Shown: in pieces, positions 36,404 to 44,865 of the stretch | Numbering within the stretch: position 1 is the first letter of the stretch | Layout of the letters: the number at the start of each line of letters is the position of its first letter | From: CBDCGJ01 sp965238305 | GTDB taxonomy: Bacteria; Pseudomonadota; Alphaproteobacteria; GCA-2731375 | Length of the DNA: 64,000 nucleotides | Direction of reading: 5' to 3' | Assembly (NCBI GenBank): GCA_965238305.1 | Contig: CBDEHK010000001.1 | Coordinates: 2,604,001-2,668,000, forward strand | The notes under the pieces: generated by a model | Told to the model about the DNA's origin: nothing | Database searches by the model: none | What the model saw: the letters and a program-made list of their open reading frames with translations, nothing else | Program-made: the position numbers and the translations under genes

Positions 36404-37516
36404 CTAGTTCTGCTTTAGCCAATTCAGAATTTTCGGGCTTTCGTCTTTTGGATAGGTGTGGGACAGATCTTCGATTTCGCGATATGTAACGTCGGCGTCG
36501 GCGGCGGCCAAGGCTTGATGGGCAGTGCGGGCGATGTCGATATCGAACATCCAGTCCAAGGCACCATGTACCAGATAGATCGGCAGGCCACTTAAGCGGG
36601 TCCGGTCGCACATTTCCAACAACATCGGATGGAAGCTGGCGGAAACCGGCGCCAGATGCGTAAAGGGGGAATTCTCCATCAAGCCGCTGACATAACTAAA
36701 CGTGCCGCCGTCGCTCATCCCGGTTAGCAGCATTTTGCTGTCATCCACATTCCAAGCTTCACGTACATGATTAAGCATGGCTTCGATGTTCGGGCTGTCG
36801 ACGTCCGGTCCCATCAAATCCCAGGTGGGGCCACGCGAGGTTGGGCTGACGACAATCGCACCCAAACTGCGGGCGGTTCGTAGCCAGCTCCACAGAAACT
36901 CGCGGCCATGACCGCTACCGCCATGCAGGGCCATGACCAGCGGCAGGGCTTCACTGCCATCATAATATTCCGGTACATAAAGTGAAAAGCCGCCGCGTTC
37001 GTCTTTTTCATTGTTGGCGTGGACAATGCCAACCCCTTCATTTTGCCCTTGATCCGCGGCCAAGGTGGCTATCAAGGCTTGGTCTTGTCGTTGCTCCGGT
37101 TCCAAAAAGAATTGATTGACCGGTGCCAGCGCGCCAGCGAGCGGATATATCATTTCCTGCGCCCGACCGGCCCGACGCAAGGCGCGATAGGCTAGCATCC
37201 TGCCGTCCGAACTGGCGGCTGCTTCCTGCATCCCTTGTAAACCGTCAGCGGTAAATCCCGCGGCGGCAATCAGGCACTCGCGGATTTGTGCCATATGGGG
37301 TGGGAATTCGGCGGCTTGAAATATGTCCAGCCCTGATTGCAGGGGCGACCCATAGGGCTGGATCGCAGCCGCAATCTCCGGCAATTTTGGCGGATGCAAA
37401 TGGCGGCTGACGTGATTGAACACCTCCATGGTTTGCAGCAAAGGTTGCAGCAACGCTGACATTGCATCGATCAGTTTGTCGATATCGTCGCTTGCATTCT
37501 GGCTTTCGTCGGTCAT
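36404..37516 (-). CDS. Alpha/beta-hydrolase, PHB-depolymerase/esterase-like
   Basis: A 370-residue serine hydrolase. The N-terminal 130 residues are helical and unassigned. The C-terminal domain begins YYDGSEALPLVMALHGGSGHG (oxyanion HGG motif) and has the nucleophile elbow GMSDGG (about residue 267), an Asp in HGALDWMFD and a His in LSHTYP near the C-terminus, so the triad is complete. The domain resembles feruloyl/PHB depolymerase-type esterases (COG3509/COG4099). No signal peptide is seen, so it should be cytoplasmic. It is convergent with the cupin gene and divergent from the luciferase-like gene. Confidence 0.8.
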   Translation of the reverse strand: MTDESQNASDDIDKLIDAMSALLQPLLQTMEVFNHVSRHLHPPKLPEIAAAIQPYGSPLQSGLDIFQAAEFPPHMAQIRECLIAAAGFTADGLQGMQEAAASSDGRMLAYRALRRAGRAQEMIYPLAGALAPVNQFFLEPEQRQDQALIATLAADQGQNEGVGIVHANNEKDERGGFSLYVPEYYDGSEALPLVMALHGGSGHGREFLWSWLRTARSLGAIVVSPTSRGPTWDLMGPDVDSPNIEAMLNHVREAWNVDDSKMLLTGMSDGGTFSYVSGLMENSPFTHLAPVSASFHPMLLEMCDRTRLSGLPIYLVHGALDWMFDIDIARTAHQALAAADADVTYREIEDLSHTYPKDESPKILNWLKQN

Positions 37517-37678
37517 AATTTTGTCTCAAGCATTGCTCATAGTTCGCACTAGCTTATATCGTAGCCTATGTATCTATAGACGAACATTCTTGTCTTTCGA
37601 CTTCACAGACCCGACGGAATGGTTATATTGAGGGTCAACCTACCTTATTCTTCGTCAGCATCCCCCCGAAAGGTCATC

Positions 37679-38935
37679 ATGACAGTTACGCCCCGCACCA
37701 AATTTGGCGCCTTCTTGGCGCCCCATCATCCGATTGGCGAGAATCCGACGTTGCAATTGCGCTCTGATTTGGACTTTGTAGAACATCTCGACAAATTGGG
37801 TTTTGACGAGTTTTGGTGCGGTGAACATCATTCCACCGGCTGGGAAGTTATCGCCTCGCCGGAGATGTTTTTGGCCGCTGCTGGCGAGCGCACGCAACGG
37901 ATCATGTTGGGGACTGGCGTCGTCTCGTTGCCTTATCACCATCCATTCTTTGTCGCCCAACGCATGGTGCAGCTTGATCACATGACCCGTGGGCGGGCGA
38001 TTTTCGGCTCCGGCCCGGGCGCCTTGCCGTCGGACGCCTATACCCTGGGGATCGATCCGATGACCCAGCGGGACCGGCAAGACGAAGCCATCGGCGTTAT
38101 TCGCCGTTTGCTCGCCGGCGAAGAGCGTTTTGACTATGACAGCGAGTGGTTCACGCTAAGGGATGCCAAGTTGCAATTGCTGCCCTTGCAGGAAGATATG
38201 CCGTTTGCTGTTGCGTCGATGATTAGCCCCTCCGGCATGACCCTTGCGGGCAAACATCGCACCGGGGTCTTGTCTATCGGCTCCATGTCCACAGCCGGTA
38301 TTCAAGCATTGCCGACGCAATGGAGTTTTGCTGAAGAATCTGCGAAGAAACACGGCAACAAAGTCGACCGCCGTGATTGGCGCATCGTCATGAACTGGCA
38401 TATTGCGGAGACCCGGGAACAGGCCCATGCCGAAGCCAAGGACGGGCTGATGCGTTGGCATAATGAATATAACGTCGGTACTTTGATGCGGCCGGGCCTC
38501 ACCGCCTTTGAAAATCCCGATCAGGCGGTCGAACAAACCGCCTATGTAGATGGCGCAACTTCGGTGATTGGAACACCTGATGACCTGGTCAAGCGCATTC
38601 GCGACATGATCCAGCTTACCGGCGGTTTTGGCACCGTCATCGGTTTTGTTCATGATTGGGTAAGTCGGGAGCAGAACAATCGCAGTTGGGATCTGGTGGC
38701 TCGCTACGTCATTCCGGAAATTAACAGCATGCTCGACGGCTATCATGAATCGCGCAAATACGTCGTCGAGAACCGCGAAATATTTGAACGTGCCGGGCAA
38801 GCGATTATGGCCAAAATCAATGAAAATGAGCGCGCTTTAGAAGCCTTGAAAGAAGGCGCGAGCCAACCGGCCGCCAGACCGGCGATCGCCCCGCACCACG
38901 CGCCCGATCTGGAAAAAGCCGCTAAAGAAGCTTAG
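37679..38935 (+). CDS. LLM-class flavin-dependent monooxygenase (limonene monooxygenase-like)
   Basis: Bacterial luciferase-like TIM barrel that uses reduced flavin and O2. In 418 residues it has FDEFWCGEHHSTGWEVIASPEMFLAA (typical EHH flavin/substrate segment), LGTGVVSLPYHHPFFVAQRMVQLDHMTRGRAIFGSGPGALPSDA, and SVIGTPDDLVKRIRDM. These are closest to the group annotated as limonene 1,2-monooxygenase/alkanal monooxygenase; the true substrate is unknown. ATG 37679 with AAGGT before it is the start, although the frame extends to 37619. Its TAG overlaps the stop of the convergent RTX gene by 4 bases. Confidence 0.88.
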   Translation: MTVTPRTKFGAFLAPHHPIGENPTLQLRSDLDFVEHLDKLGFDEFWCGEHHSTGWEVIASPEMFLAAAGERTQRIMLGTGVVSLPYHHPFFVAQRMVQLDHMTRGRAIFGSGPGALPSDAYTLGIDPMTQRDRQDEAIGVIRRLLAGEERFDYDSEWFTLRDAKLQLLPLQEDMPFAVASMISPSGMTLAGKHRTGVLSIGSMSTAGIQALPTQWSFAEESAKKHGNKVDRRDWRIVMNWHIAETREQAHAEAKDGLMRWHNEYNVGTLMRPGLTAFENPDQAVEQTAYVDGATSVIGTPDDLVKRIRDMIQLTGGFGTVIGFVHDWVSREQNNRSWDLVARYVIPEINSMLDGYHESRKYVVENREIFERAGQAIMAKINENERALEALKEGASQPAARPAIAPHHAPDLEKAAKEA

Positions 38936-40020
38936 GCGAACAGCAGATCCGACGAGGTTAGGCTTACGTCCATAAAGGTAATGGTTTGACCATTGGCGAA
39001 GCTGAACACCGTGTCGAGACCAATGGTTTCGGTGCCGGCGACTTCGCTACCGACGATGGCGAAATCAACGCCGGCTTCAAAATCCTGCACCGTGTCATTA
39101 CCAAAGTCGCCAAAAAAATAAAAAGCATCAGTGCCACTACCGCCATGCATCAAGTCGTCGCCGCGATTACCGTAAATTTCATCATTGCCGAAACCACCGC
39201 TTATTGAATCATTGCCCTGGCCGCCAAAGATGATGTCGTTGCCGGTGTCGCCAAACAGCAGTTCGTTGCCGTATTGGCCGTAGATCAGATCGTTGCCAAG
39301 ACCGCCGGGAATGACTTCCTTGCCTTCCATCATGCGCAGATTACCGTATGCATCCAGTGAGGCGGGACCGTCATTCTGACCGCCATAAATAGTGTCGTTC
39401 CCGTCTTCACCAGCGATCAAGTCAGCCCCTTGATTACCATAAATCAGATCGCTCCCCTGGCCGCCAAGAACCGTATCAATGCCGCTGCCGGCAGCAATGA
39501 CGTCGTCACCGGCGCCGCCATCGATGGAATCATCACCTCGGTTGGCCCAGATGTAATCGTTGCTGCCAATGCCGCGCAGAGTGTCGTCGCCCTGTCCGCC
39601 ATACATGCTGTCGTTACCGTCATTGCCAACCAAGTAGTCGTCGCCGTAATTGCCATAGACAAGATCGTCGCCGCCACCCGCATAGATATACTCTACACCC
39701 TGCATGGCCTTGAGGTTGCCGTAGGAATCCAATGTCACCGGACCGGCATTTTGTCCGCCATAGATGGTGTCGTCACCCTGGTCGCCATAAATGATATCAA
39801 GGCCAAGGTTACCGTAGATCAGGTTGCCGGCGGTATCGAGAGACCCACCGTTGATCGTGTCGTCGCCGGCTCCACCAAGCAATGTGTCAACTCCGTCGCC
39901 GCCGAACATGCTGTCGTCGCCGCCGGCGCCGCTGATCCAGTCGTCGCCGCCCCGACCGTCGATAGTATCGTTATTGTTTCCGCCAATGTACGTATCGTTT
40001 CCTGTGGTTAAATTCGTCAT
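38932..40020 (-). CDS. RTX calcium-binding repeat protein, 362 residues
   Basis: Nearly the whole protein consists of RTX nonapeptides (GGxGxDxLx type, for example GGAGDDTINGG), which bind Ca2+ and fold as a parallel beta-roll outside the cell. No enzyme domain is visible. A 109-residue block is repeated at an exact offset of 125 residues (67-175 and 192-300), including an unusual insert GQN-GP-LD-YGNL within the roll. The end (residues 335-362, hydrophobic, finishing DLLFA) looks like an uncleaved type I secretion signal. It has a strong ribosome site (AGGAG) and lies 44 bases after a mini-RTX gene. No type I secretion genes are in the window. Confidence 0.93.
   Translation of the reverse strand: MTNLTTGNDTYIGGNNNDTIDGRGGDDWISGAGGDDSMFGGDGVDTLLGGAGDDTINGGSLDTAGNLIYGNLGLDIIYGDQGDDTIYGGQNAGPVTLDSYGNLKAMQGVEYIYAGGGDDLVYGNYGDDYLVGNDGNDSMYGGQGDDTLRGIGSNDYIWANRGDDSIDGGAGDDVIAAGSGIDTVLGGQGSDLIYGNQGADLIAGEDGNDTIYGGQNDGPASLDAYGNLRMMEGKEVIPGGLGNDLIYGQYGNELLFGDTGNDIIFGGQGNDSISGGFGNDEIYGNRGDDLMHGGSGTDAFYFFGDFGNDTVQDFEAGVDFAIVGSEVAGTETIGLDTVFSFANGQTITFMDVSLTSSDLLFA
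39121..39447 (-). repeat. RTX supra-repeat, copy B
   Basis: Codes residues 192-300 of the same RTX protein and matches copy A position for position. The exact spacing indicates internal duplication of a block larger than the ordinary 9-residue repeat. Confidence 0.8.
39496..39822 (-). repeat. RTX supra-repeat, copy A
   Basis: Codes residues 67-175 of the RTX protein. Copy B aligns without gaps at an offset of 125 residues; shared landmarks are LIYGN, TIYGGQN, the GP-x-x-LD-x-YGNL insert, YGGQGDDTL and NRGDD. Confidence 0.8.
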
Positions 40021-40064
40021 CGTTCGCTCCTGTTGTTTTTGTTTTTCTGGAACTTTAAATGTTG

Positions 40065-40322
40065 TTAGGCAAACAGCAGATTATCCGCTGTCAATGTGAT
40101 ATCTTGAATGGTGATTGTGCTGCCGTTGGCGAAGCTGAACACCGCGTCGACACCAATGCTGTCGTTGCCAGCACCACCATAAACTGTTTCATAACCACTA
40201 CCGGGTGAAATGAAGTCGGCACCGCCAGCACCACTGAGCCAGTCATCACCGGCAAATGCGGTAATAAAGTTTGCCCCGCCGTCACCGGTGTAGGTGTCGT
40301 CATTGTCCGTCAGAATAGGCAT
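40065..40322 (-). CDS. Mini-RTX protein, 85 residues, related to both ends of its neighbour
   Basis: Very short RTX-type protein. Its start (DDTYTGDGGANF, then GDDWLSGAGGAD) resembles the N-terminus of the 362-residue RTX protein encoded 44 bases downstream, and its last 27 residues (VFSFANGSTITIQD, then LTADNLLFA) closely match that protein's C-terminus. Only two or three RTX repeats remain between. It therefore looks like a copy of the neighbour with its middle deleted, still carrying the presumed secretion tail. A GGGGGAA ribosome site precedes the ATG, so it is probably translated. Confidence 0.8.
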   Translation of the reverse strand: MPILTDNDDTYTGDGGANFITAFAGDDWLSGAGGADFISPGSGYETVYGGAGNDSIGVDAVFSFANGSTITIQDITLTADNLLFA

Positions 40323-40531
40323 AATATTCCCCCATCATTCCACCAGACCTGTTCTGTTTTTTTGTGCGGTCTAGTGCGTCAGTTATTCTGCCGATGGTTG
40401 GCAGCTGACTGTTATTATTGTTTATGCGGTGTAGATGGGGAGGAAATTAACCATGTCAATGTTCTGAGGGATTTATTTTTGCAACAACGCCCTGACGCCA
40501 TAAATATGATAGAAAAAAGACACGCCACACA

Positions 40532-41347
40532 ATGACAGAGCATTCCATGACATCGTACGATAACATCACATTGACACAAGAGGGGCCGTGGTTGCACCTG
40601 ACCCTCAATCGCCCCGACCGCCGCAATGCCCTGACCCATGCAATGATGCGGGAAATCGGCGACGCCGCCGAGGTGGTGCAGCAAACTCCAGACGCGCGAG
40701 CTCTGATCATTCGTGGCGCCGGCGGTTATTTCAGTGCCGGTGGCGATATGAAAATGTTGGCTCAGGTGCCGCCACCGCTGCGCCCGGGCGAAGCCGACCC
40801 AATGCACGAACCTTACCGGCAATTCGGCTTTGTTCTGCAAGCGGTGAATAATTTAACCATTCCGGTGGTCGCTTTGGTGGAAGGGGCGGCAGCGGGTGGT
40901 GGATTGGGGCTAGTTTGTTGTGCCGATGTCGCGATCACTTTGGACAATACAAAGTTCGGGATGCCGGAGCCGAAAGCCGGCTTCATTCCCTCGCAAATCA
41001 TTCCCTTCGTGGTGCGGCGGATCGGTGAAGCCGCGTCCCGTCGCCTGGCCGTCACCAGTGTCACGATCGATGGCGTTGAAGCCGTCCGATTGGGGATCGT
41101 ACATTATTCATTTGCAAATATTGAGGCCGCCGAAGCGCAGCTGGAGACCACTCTTGGCGAGATCAAAGCCGGCGCGCCGGCAGCGATCGCGGCGGTTAAA
41201 CGCCATGTGCTGGAATGTTCTTCATTACCTGATGAAGTTGTGATGGATGGCGCGGTTACGAGTTTGGTGGATCTGCTCAGGCAACCGTCGGCGCAACAGG
41301 GCATCGAGGCTTTTAATGAAAAGCGCTTGCCGCCATGGGCCGAATAG
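40532..41347 (+). CDS. Enoyl-CoA hydratase/isomerase family protein
   Basis: Crotonase-fold enzyme of 271 residues acting on an acyl-CoA thioester. The oxyanion-hole segments AGGYFSAGGDMKML and EGAAAGGGLGLVCCADVAI are present, as is FGMPEPKAGFIPSQI with the Glu usually used in hydration. Start ATG 40532; ATG 40547 is an alternative. The specific reaction (hydratase, isomerase or hydrolase) cannot be set by sequence alone. It is followed 42 bases later by an ABM-domain protein and then a terminator, so the two probably share a transcript. Confidence 0.9.
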   Translation: MTEHSMTSYDNITLTQEGPWLHLTLNRPDRRNALTHAMMREIGDAAEVVQQTPDARALIIRGAGGYFSAGGDMKMLAQVPPPLRPGEADPMHEPYRQFGFVLQAVNNLTIPVVALVEGAAAGGGLGLVCCADVAITLDNTKFGMPEPKAGFIPSQIIPFVVRRIGEAASRRLAVTSVTIDGVEAVRLGIVHYSFANIEAAEAQLETTLGEIKAGAPAAIAAVKRHVLECSSLPDEVVMDGAVTSLVDLLRQPSAQQGIEAFNEKRLPPWAE

Positions 41348-41389
41348 GCGACCATCGATTAAATAATCATACTTGAGGGAGACGATGAG

Positions 41390-41680
41390 ATGATTTCTGC
41401 CGTTGCAAGATTGAAGGTTAAAGAAGGCCAGGAACAGGAATTCGAGGCCTTGGCTTTGGAGATGGCGAACGCTGTCAATGCGAACGAGGAAGGCTGCGAG
41501 CTTTATGAAGTTCATCGCGGCGACGACCCGCAAACCTATGTATTTATCGAACGCTATCAAGATGAAGCCGCGGTCGAGGCGCATCGCGCCAGCGATCACT
41601 TCAAATCCATCGGGGCCCGCATGGGTGCTCATATGGCCGGTCGCCCGGACGTGCAAAGTTTTCAACAGATCGATCGTTGA
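41390..41680 (+). CDS. ABM-domain (antibiotic biosynthesis monooxygenase) protein
   Basis: Small 96-residue ferredoxin-like protein of the ABM/dimeric alpha-beta barrel family. Visible are VARLKVKEGQEQEFEALALEM, NEEGCELYEVHRG and YVFIERYQDEAAVEAHRASDHFK, the usual His/Trp-type dimer core. Members include quinol oxygenases and LsrG-like isomerases; many have no known substrate. GGGAG lies 8 bases before the ATG. A strong terminator follows at 41719. Confidence 0.88.
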   Translation: MISAVARLKVKEGQEQEFEALALEMANAVNANEEGCELYEVHRGDDPQTYVFIERYQDEAAVEAHRASDHFKSIGARMGAHMAGRPDVQSFQQIDR

Positions 41681-41718
41681 TCGGCAAAAATTACCTAATA
41701 TTTTCTCAGCAGCGATGC

Positions 41719-41756
41719 AAAACGGTAGAAAACATTGTTTTTCTGCCGTTTTTTAT
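41719..41756 (+). terminator. Rho-independent terminator after the hydratase-ABM pair
   Basis: AAAACGGTAGAAAACA and TGTTTTTCTGCCGTTTT pair over about 16 bases with one wobble and one bulge, followed by a run of T (41749-41754). It lies 38 bases after the ABM stop. Confidence 0.85.
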
Positions 41757-41821
41757 TTGGCCTCAATCTTGCTCTCTTAACCATGTGACTTCTTTTCCCA
41801 TGTTGTTAGGGGAGTAATACT

Positions 41822-42442
41822 ATGCACATACCGTCACATGTAGAGGCCATGCGGGCAGCACAATCGCTTGCACAGGCCAACCACCACGGGCACAAGATGC
41901 AGACGGAGCCGACGCCACCCGCGTCCGGCGACGATCCTGCTGTGGTCGTGGATCTAAGTCCGGAAGCGATGAGCATGATGGCTGGCGATAATGCCGGCTT
42001 AAATCCGGCTCAAGCAGCCCGGGCCTATATTGAAGCCAATGGAAATCCTGAGAAAAACTTTGGTCAGCTGGTCTCCCAATTCGCACGCGGATTGATGGGA
42101 CAAGACGTCCAAAGTGAGGAAACACCAGAGACTTCAGAAACCATAGCTGCCTTGGGTGAAGAACTGCTTGAGACAGTGCCAGCGGAAGAAACCGCTGTAG
42201 AAGAAACGCCAATTGAGGAAACTCCGATAGAAGAAACGGGCGGAGAATCTCCGCCTGTCGTGGAGGTTCCAGTGGTTGAAGTTCCTGAAGAGGAAGCCCC
42301 GGTAGAAGAAACGGTCGCTGAAGAAGCGGCGATCGAACCTGTACCGGCAACTGAAACCGCAAGCTCAGGCGATATCGCCAGCGAACTGCTGGACGACTTG
42401 CTAGAGACTTTAGGCGATGAAGAAGACGAAGCCGTCACATAA
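41822..42442 (+). CDS. Acidic Glu/Pro/Val-rich protein, 206 residues
   Basis: I do not recognise this protein. Residues 1-95 are mixed, with VVVDLSPEAMSMM, a phrase often seen in small flagella- or motility-associated alphaproteobacterial proteins, and NPAQAARAYIEANGNPEKNFG. From about residue 98 it is low complexity with repeated EETP/EET and VEVP units, then ends DIASELLDDLLETLGDEEDE. It has no signal peptide or helix and should be disordered and strongly negative. Start ATG 41822 has AGGGGAG upstream. It is flanked by terminators on both sides, so it is a single-gene unit. Confidence 0.7.
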   Translation: MHIPSHVEAMRAAQSLAQANHHGHKMQTEPTPPASGDDPAVVVDLSPEAMSMMAGDNAGLNPAQAARAYIEANGNPEKNFGQLVSQFARGLMGQDVQSEETPETSETIAALGEELLETVPAEETAVEETPIEETPIEETGGESPPVVEVPVVEVPEEEAPVEETVAEEAAIEPVPATETASSGDIASELLDDLLETLGDEEDEAVT

Positions 42443-42461
42443 CGGCTCGTTTGCAAGAGAG

Positions 42462-42496
42462 ATCCCGGAATCTAAGTTTCAGGTTCCGGGATTTTC
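42462..42496 (+). terminator. Terminator after the acidic protein gene
   Basis: ATCCCGGAA (42462-42470) and TTCCGGGAT (42484-42492) form a perfect 9-pair stem followed by TTT, 20 bases after the stop. Confidence 0.8.
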
Positions 42497-42620
42497 CTTT
42501 GCATGAGCTGCAAACAATTGAGCCATTGCTGCCGAAGCAGGAATCCATTTCAGCAATAGACTCCGGCTTACGCAGGTGTGACGAAAACGGCTGTTTCTCC
42601 CAAAGTTCAGCTGTGTCCTT

Positions 42621-43772
42621 CTAAGCGTAGACGAAGTCGTTAGCGTTTAGATCGCTAAACTGCACTCCGACCAAAGTAATCATATCGCCGCCGTCGAAAT
42701 CAAGCACGATGGTGCTGGCGGTGGTATTTGTCACTGCATTCTGGATGTCAGTGAAGCTATCGACGGCTCCCCCGAAGCCAACCACATTAATAACGTCGGT
42801 TGTCCCCGTGCCGGCTTCGAAGCCGACAATAATATCCCCATCATCACCTTTGCCAAAGACGAATAAATCCTTGCCGGAGCCGCCGCTAATCGAATCGTTG
42901 CCATCGCCGCCAGAAATATAGTCATCTCCGTTGCCACCAGAAATGGTGTCATTGCCGGTCTGGCCGCTTATGTTGTCTTCGCCGTTGCCGCCATTAATGT
43001 TGTCGTTGCCGTCGCCGCCCCTTAAGATGTCGTGACCTTCGTCGCCACTTAAGAAGTCGTGACCTTCGTTGCCATAGATCAGGTCGCCGCTGTTACCGCC
43101 AGAAATAGAATCATTTCCGCTGCCACCAAAAATTGTGTCCTTCCCGCCGCCGCCGCTTATGTTGTCTATTCCGTTGCCACCGGTGATGCTGTCATCGCCG
43201 CCGCCGCCATAAAGCGCATCCTTATGGTCACCACCATCCAGATAGTCGGCGCCGCCTCTGCCATATAGGTCGTCCTGACCATCGCCGCCGAATAAACTGT
43301 CACTACCGGTACCGCCATCCAAAGTGTCTTTACTGGCGCCGCCATGTAGATAATCGTTGCCCGCTCCACCGATAATACTATCCGCATTATCCATTCCAAA
43401 AAGTGTGTCGTTACCGGTTTGACCAGAAAGGTGATCCCTGTCGGTACCACCGACGAGCAGATCTGCACCATCGCCGCCAAACACCGTATTTTTGCCGTCG
43501 CCGGCGAATATATGATCATTGCCGCCGCCTGCATCGACAGAATCGTCACCTTCGCGCAAGTAAACATCTTCGTCGGCGCTGCCACCCTGGATGATGAGAT
43601 CTTTGACCTTGCCATTGCCTTCATCGAAGTGGAATTCATTATATGTGCGCATGCTGTTCACCAAGATAGTGTCCGCACCGGTGCCGACCATATGCACATG
43701 ACCGTCGCTTAGAACATCTTTGAAGCCGCCGCGGCTGGCGATTTTAGCGAGATCGGTAGGCGGTTTAGCCAT
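42621..43772 (-). CDS. RTX calcium-binding repeat protein, 383 residues
   Basis: A second large RTX protein. A short N-terminal part (residues 1-75) includes VHMVGTGADTILVNSMRTYNEFHFDEGNGKVKDLII-like beta strands without a known enzymatic domain. Residues 75-310 are about 25 tandem nonapeptides (GGDGNDxIxG). The C-terminal 70 residues (DIIVGFEAGTGTTDVI, then ITLVGVQFSDLNANDFVYA) are typical of type I secreted RTX proteins. ATG 43772 is preferred over TTG 43787; GGGGGA lies 8 bases before it. Unlike the 40020 protein it lacks the GQN-GP-LD insert. It is probably an extracellular Ca2+-bound surface or matrix protein. Confidence 0.92.
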   Translation of the reverse strand: MAKPPTDLAKIASRGGFKDVLSDGHVHMVGTGADTILVNSMRTYNEFHFDEGNGKVKDLIIQGGSADEDVYLREGDDSVDAGGGNDHIFAGDGKNTVFGGDGADLLVGGTDRDHLSGQTGNDTLFGMDNADSIIGGAGNDYLHGGASKDTLDGGTGSDSLFGGDGQDDLYGRGGADYLDGGDHKDALYGGGGDDSITGGNGIDNISGGGGKDTIFGGSGNDSISGGNSGDLIYGNEGHDFLSGDEGHDILRGGDGNDNINGGNGEDNISGQTGNDTISGGNGDDYISGGDGNDSISGGSGKDLFVFGKGDDGDIIVGFEAGTGTTDVINVVGFGGAVDSFTDIQNAVTNTTASTIVLDFDGGDMITLVGVQFSDLNANDFVYA

Positions 43773-43945
43773 GATTTTTTCCCCCAAATGAAGCCAACGG
43801 GCGTCGGCTTTTACGTTATGAATTCGTTCAAATAAATTCGCTTTATAGATAAATGCATTCTAGAACGGTCGAAATTAAAGAATCAACTACAATTAGTCCG
43901 AGACCTATATAGTTAATTATGTAGGTCGTGCGAACCATATAAGTT

Positions 43946-44860
43946 CTAGGTGATCTGAACGATACTATCATCGCGCCAACTGAGCGTTGGCGACCAGTTG
44001 AGCAGGTTTTTAGCTTTGTTGTTGTTAAGGAGGGAGCGGGTGGGATTAGCTTTGAAGTAATAGGCTTGTGGTTGTTTGGGTAACTCGCCATAAAATGCCT
44101 CCAGATGGGCCAACGTATCCACCCGGCCGATATTGTCATCCGCTGCGACGATAAAGATATCATAGGCTTGGCGGTCATAGTTCAAGCCGGCGCGGAAGGC
44201 GGTGGCGCAGTCTTTGGAGTAGACATAGGTCCGGGTCGGGCCCAAACCGCCATAAGCTTTGGCACCGTTGCTGCCGACAAAATCCGCTGGGCCATCGTCG
44301 TCTGGGTTTGGCAATTCCAATTGTGCGGCGATCTGCGCTTCCTTCTCTGGCCGGACGATCAGGGTCGGGCGCAAGCCGACCATACGCATTTGGCCACGGC
44401 GGGCAAAATGCTGCGCGGTGATTTCGATCACTTGTTTGCTGACATCGTAACTGCGCAGCGGGCGCAACGGATGGTCTTCATCGACCGGTAGATAATCCGG
44501 TATGCGGGAGCGGCCGATACCGTAAGTGGCGGTGCTGGAAGCGAAGACGATCTGGCGGACGCCGGCCTCTTCGCCGGCGTGAAAGACGTTCCAGGCGCCC
44601 TGCACATTGGTTTGGAAATAAGCCTGATCACTGGGGGCATCGCCATCGTCATAACCGGCGAGGTGGATGATCGCTTCCTGACCTTTTACCGCCGCGCGAA
44701 CCGCCGCCAGATCCTGGATGTCGGTTTCTACATAAGCGACGTCCTGCTGCGGCGCTTTGATATCTAGCACGGTGACGTCATAGTCACCGATCAACGCTTC
44801 GACCACGTGTCGGCCCAAGCGACCGCTGCCACCGGTAACGAGGATTTTTTCAAAGGCCAT
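43946..44860 (-). CDS. NAD-dependent epimerase/dehydratase (extended SDR)
   Basis: A 304-residue extended short-chain dehydrogenase. It has the Rossmann motif TGGSGRLG at residues 9-16, an Asp after the second strand (VLDI, NAD-type), VETDIQD, the active Ser region FASSTATYG and the catalytic Y-x-x-x-K in SYDVSKQ. Such enzymes act on nucleotide sugars or related aldehydes; no substrate can be named. The frame reaches back to 44998 inside the EamA gene, but ATG 44860 gives the normal N-terminus. It starts 5 bases after the transporter gene, last in a four-gene operon. Confidence 0.9.
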   Translation of the reverse strand: MAFEKILVTGGSGRLGRHVVEALIGDYDVTVLDIKAPQQDVAYVETDIQDLAAVRAAVKGQEAIIHLAGYDDGDAPSDQAYFQTNVQGAWNVFHAGEEAGVRQIVFASSTATYGIGRSRIPDYLPVDEDHPLRPLRSYDVSKQVIEITAQHFARRGQMRMVGLRPTLIVRPEKEAQIAAQLELPNPDDDGPADFVGSNGAKAYGGLGPTRTYVYSKDCATAFRAGLNYDRQAYDIFIVAADDNIGRVDTLAHLEAFYGELPKQPQAYYFKANPTRSLLNNNKAKNLLNWSPTLSWRDDSIVQIT

Positions 44861-44865
44861 GGAAC

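Noticed and set aside
39430..40011. Plus-strand open frame opposite RTX repeats, Ile/Val/Ala-rich
   Set aside because: Repetitive antisense of GGxGxD codons, not a gene.
38932..43772. Regular short DNA repeats that could suggest a CRISPR array or minisatellite
   Set aside because: They are codon-phase RTX nonapeptide repeats within open reading frames, not equal spacers with identical repeats.
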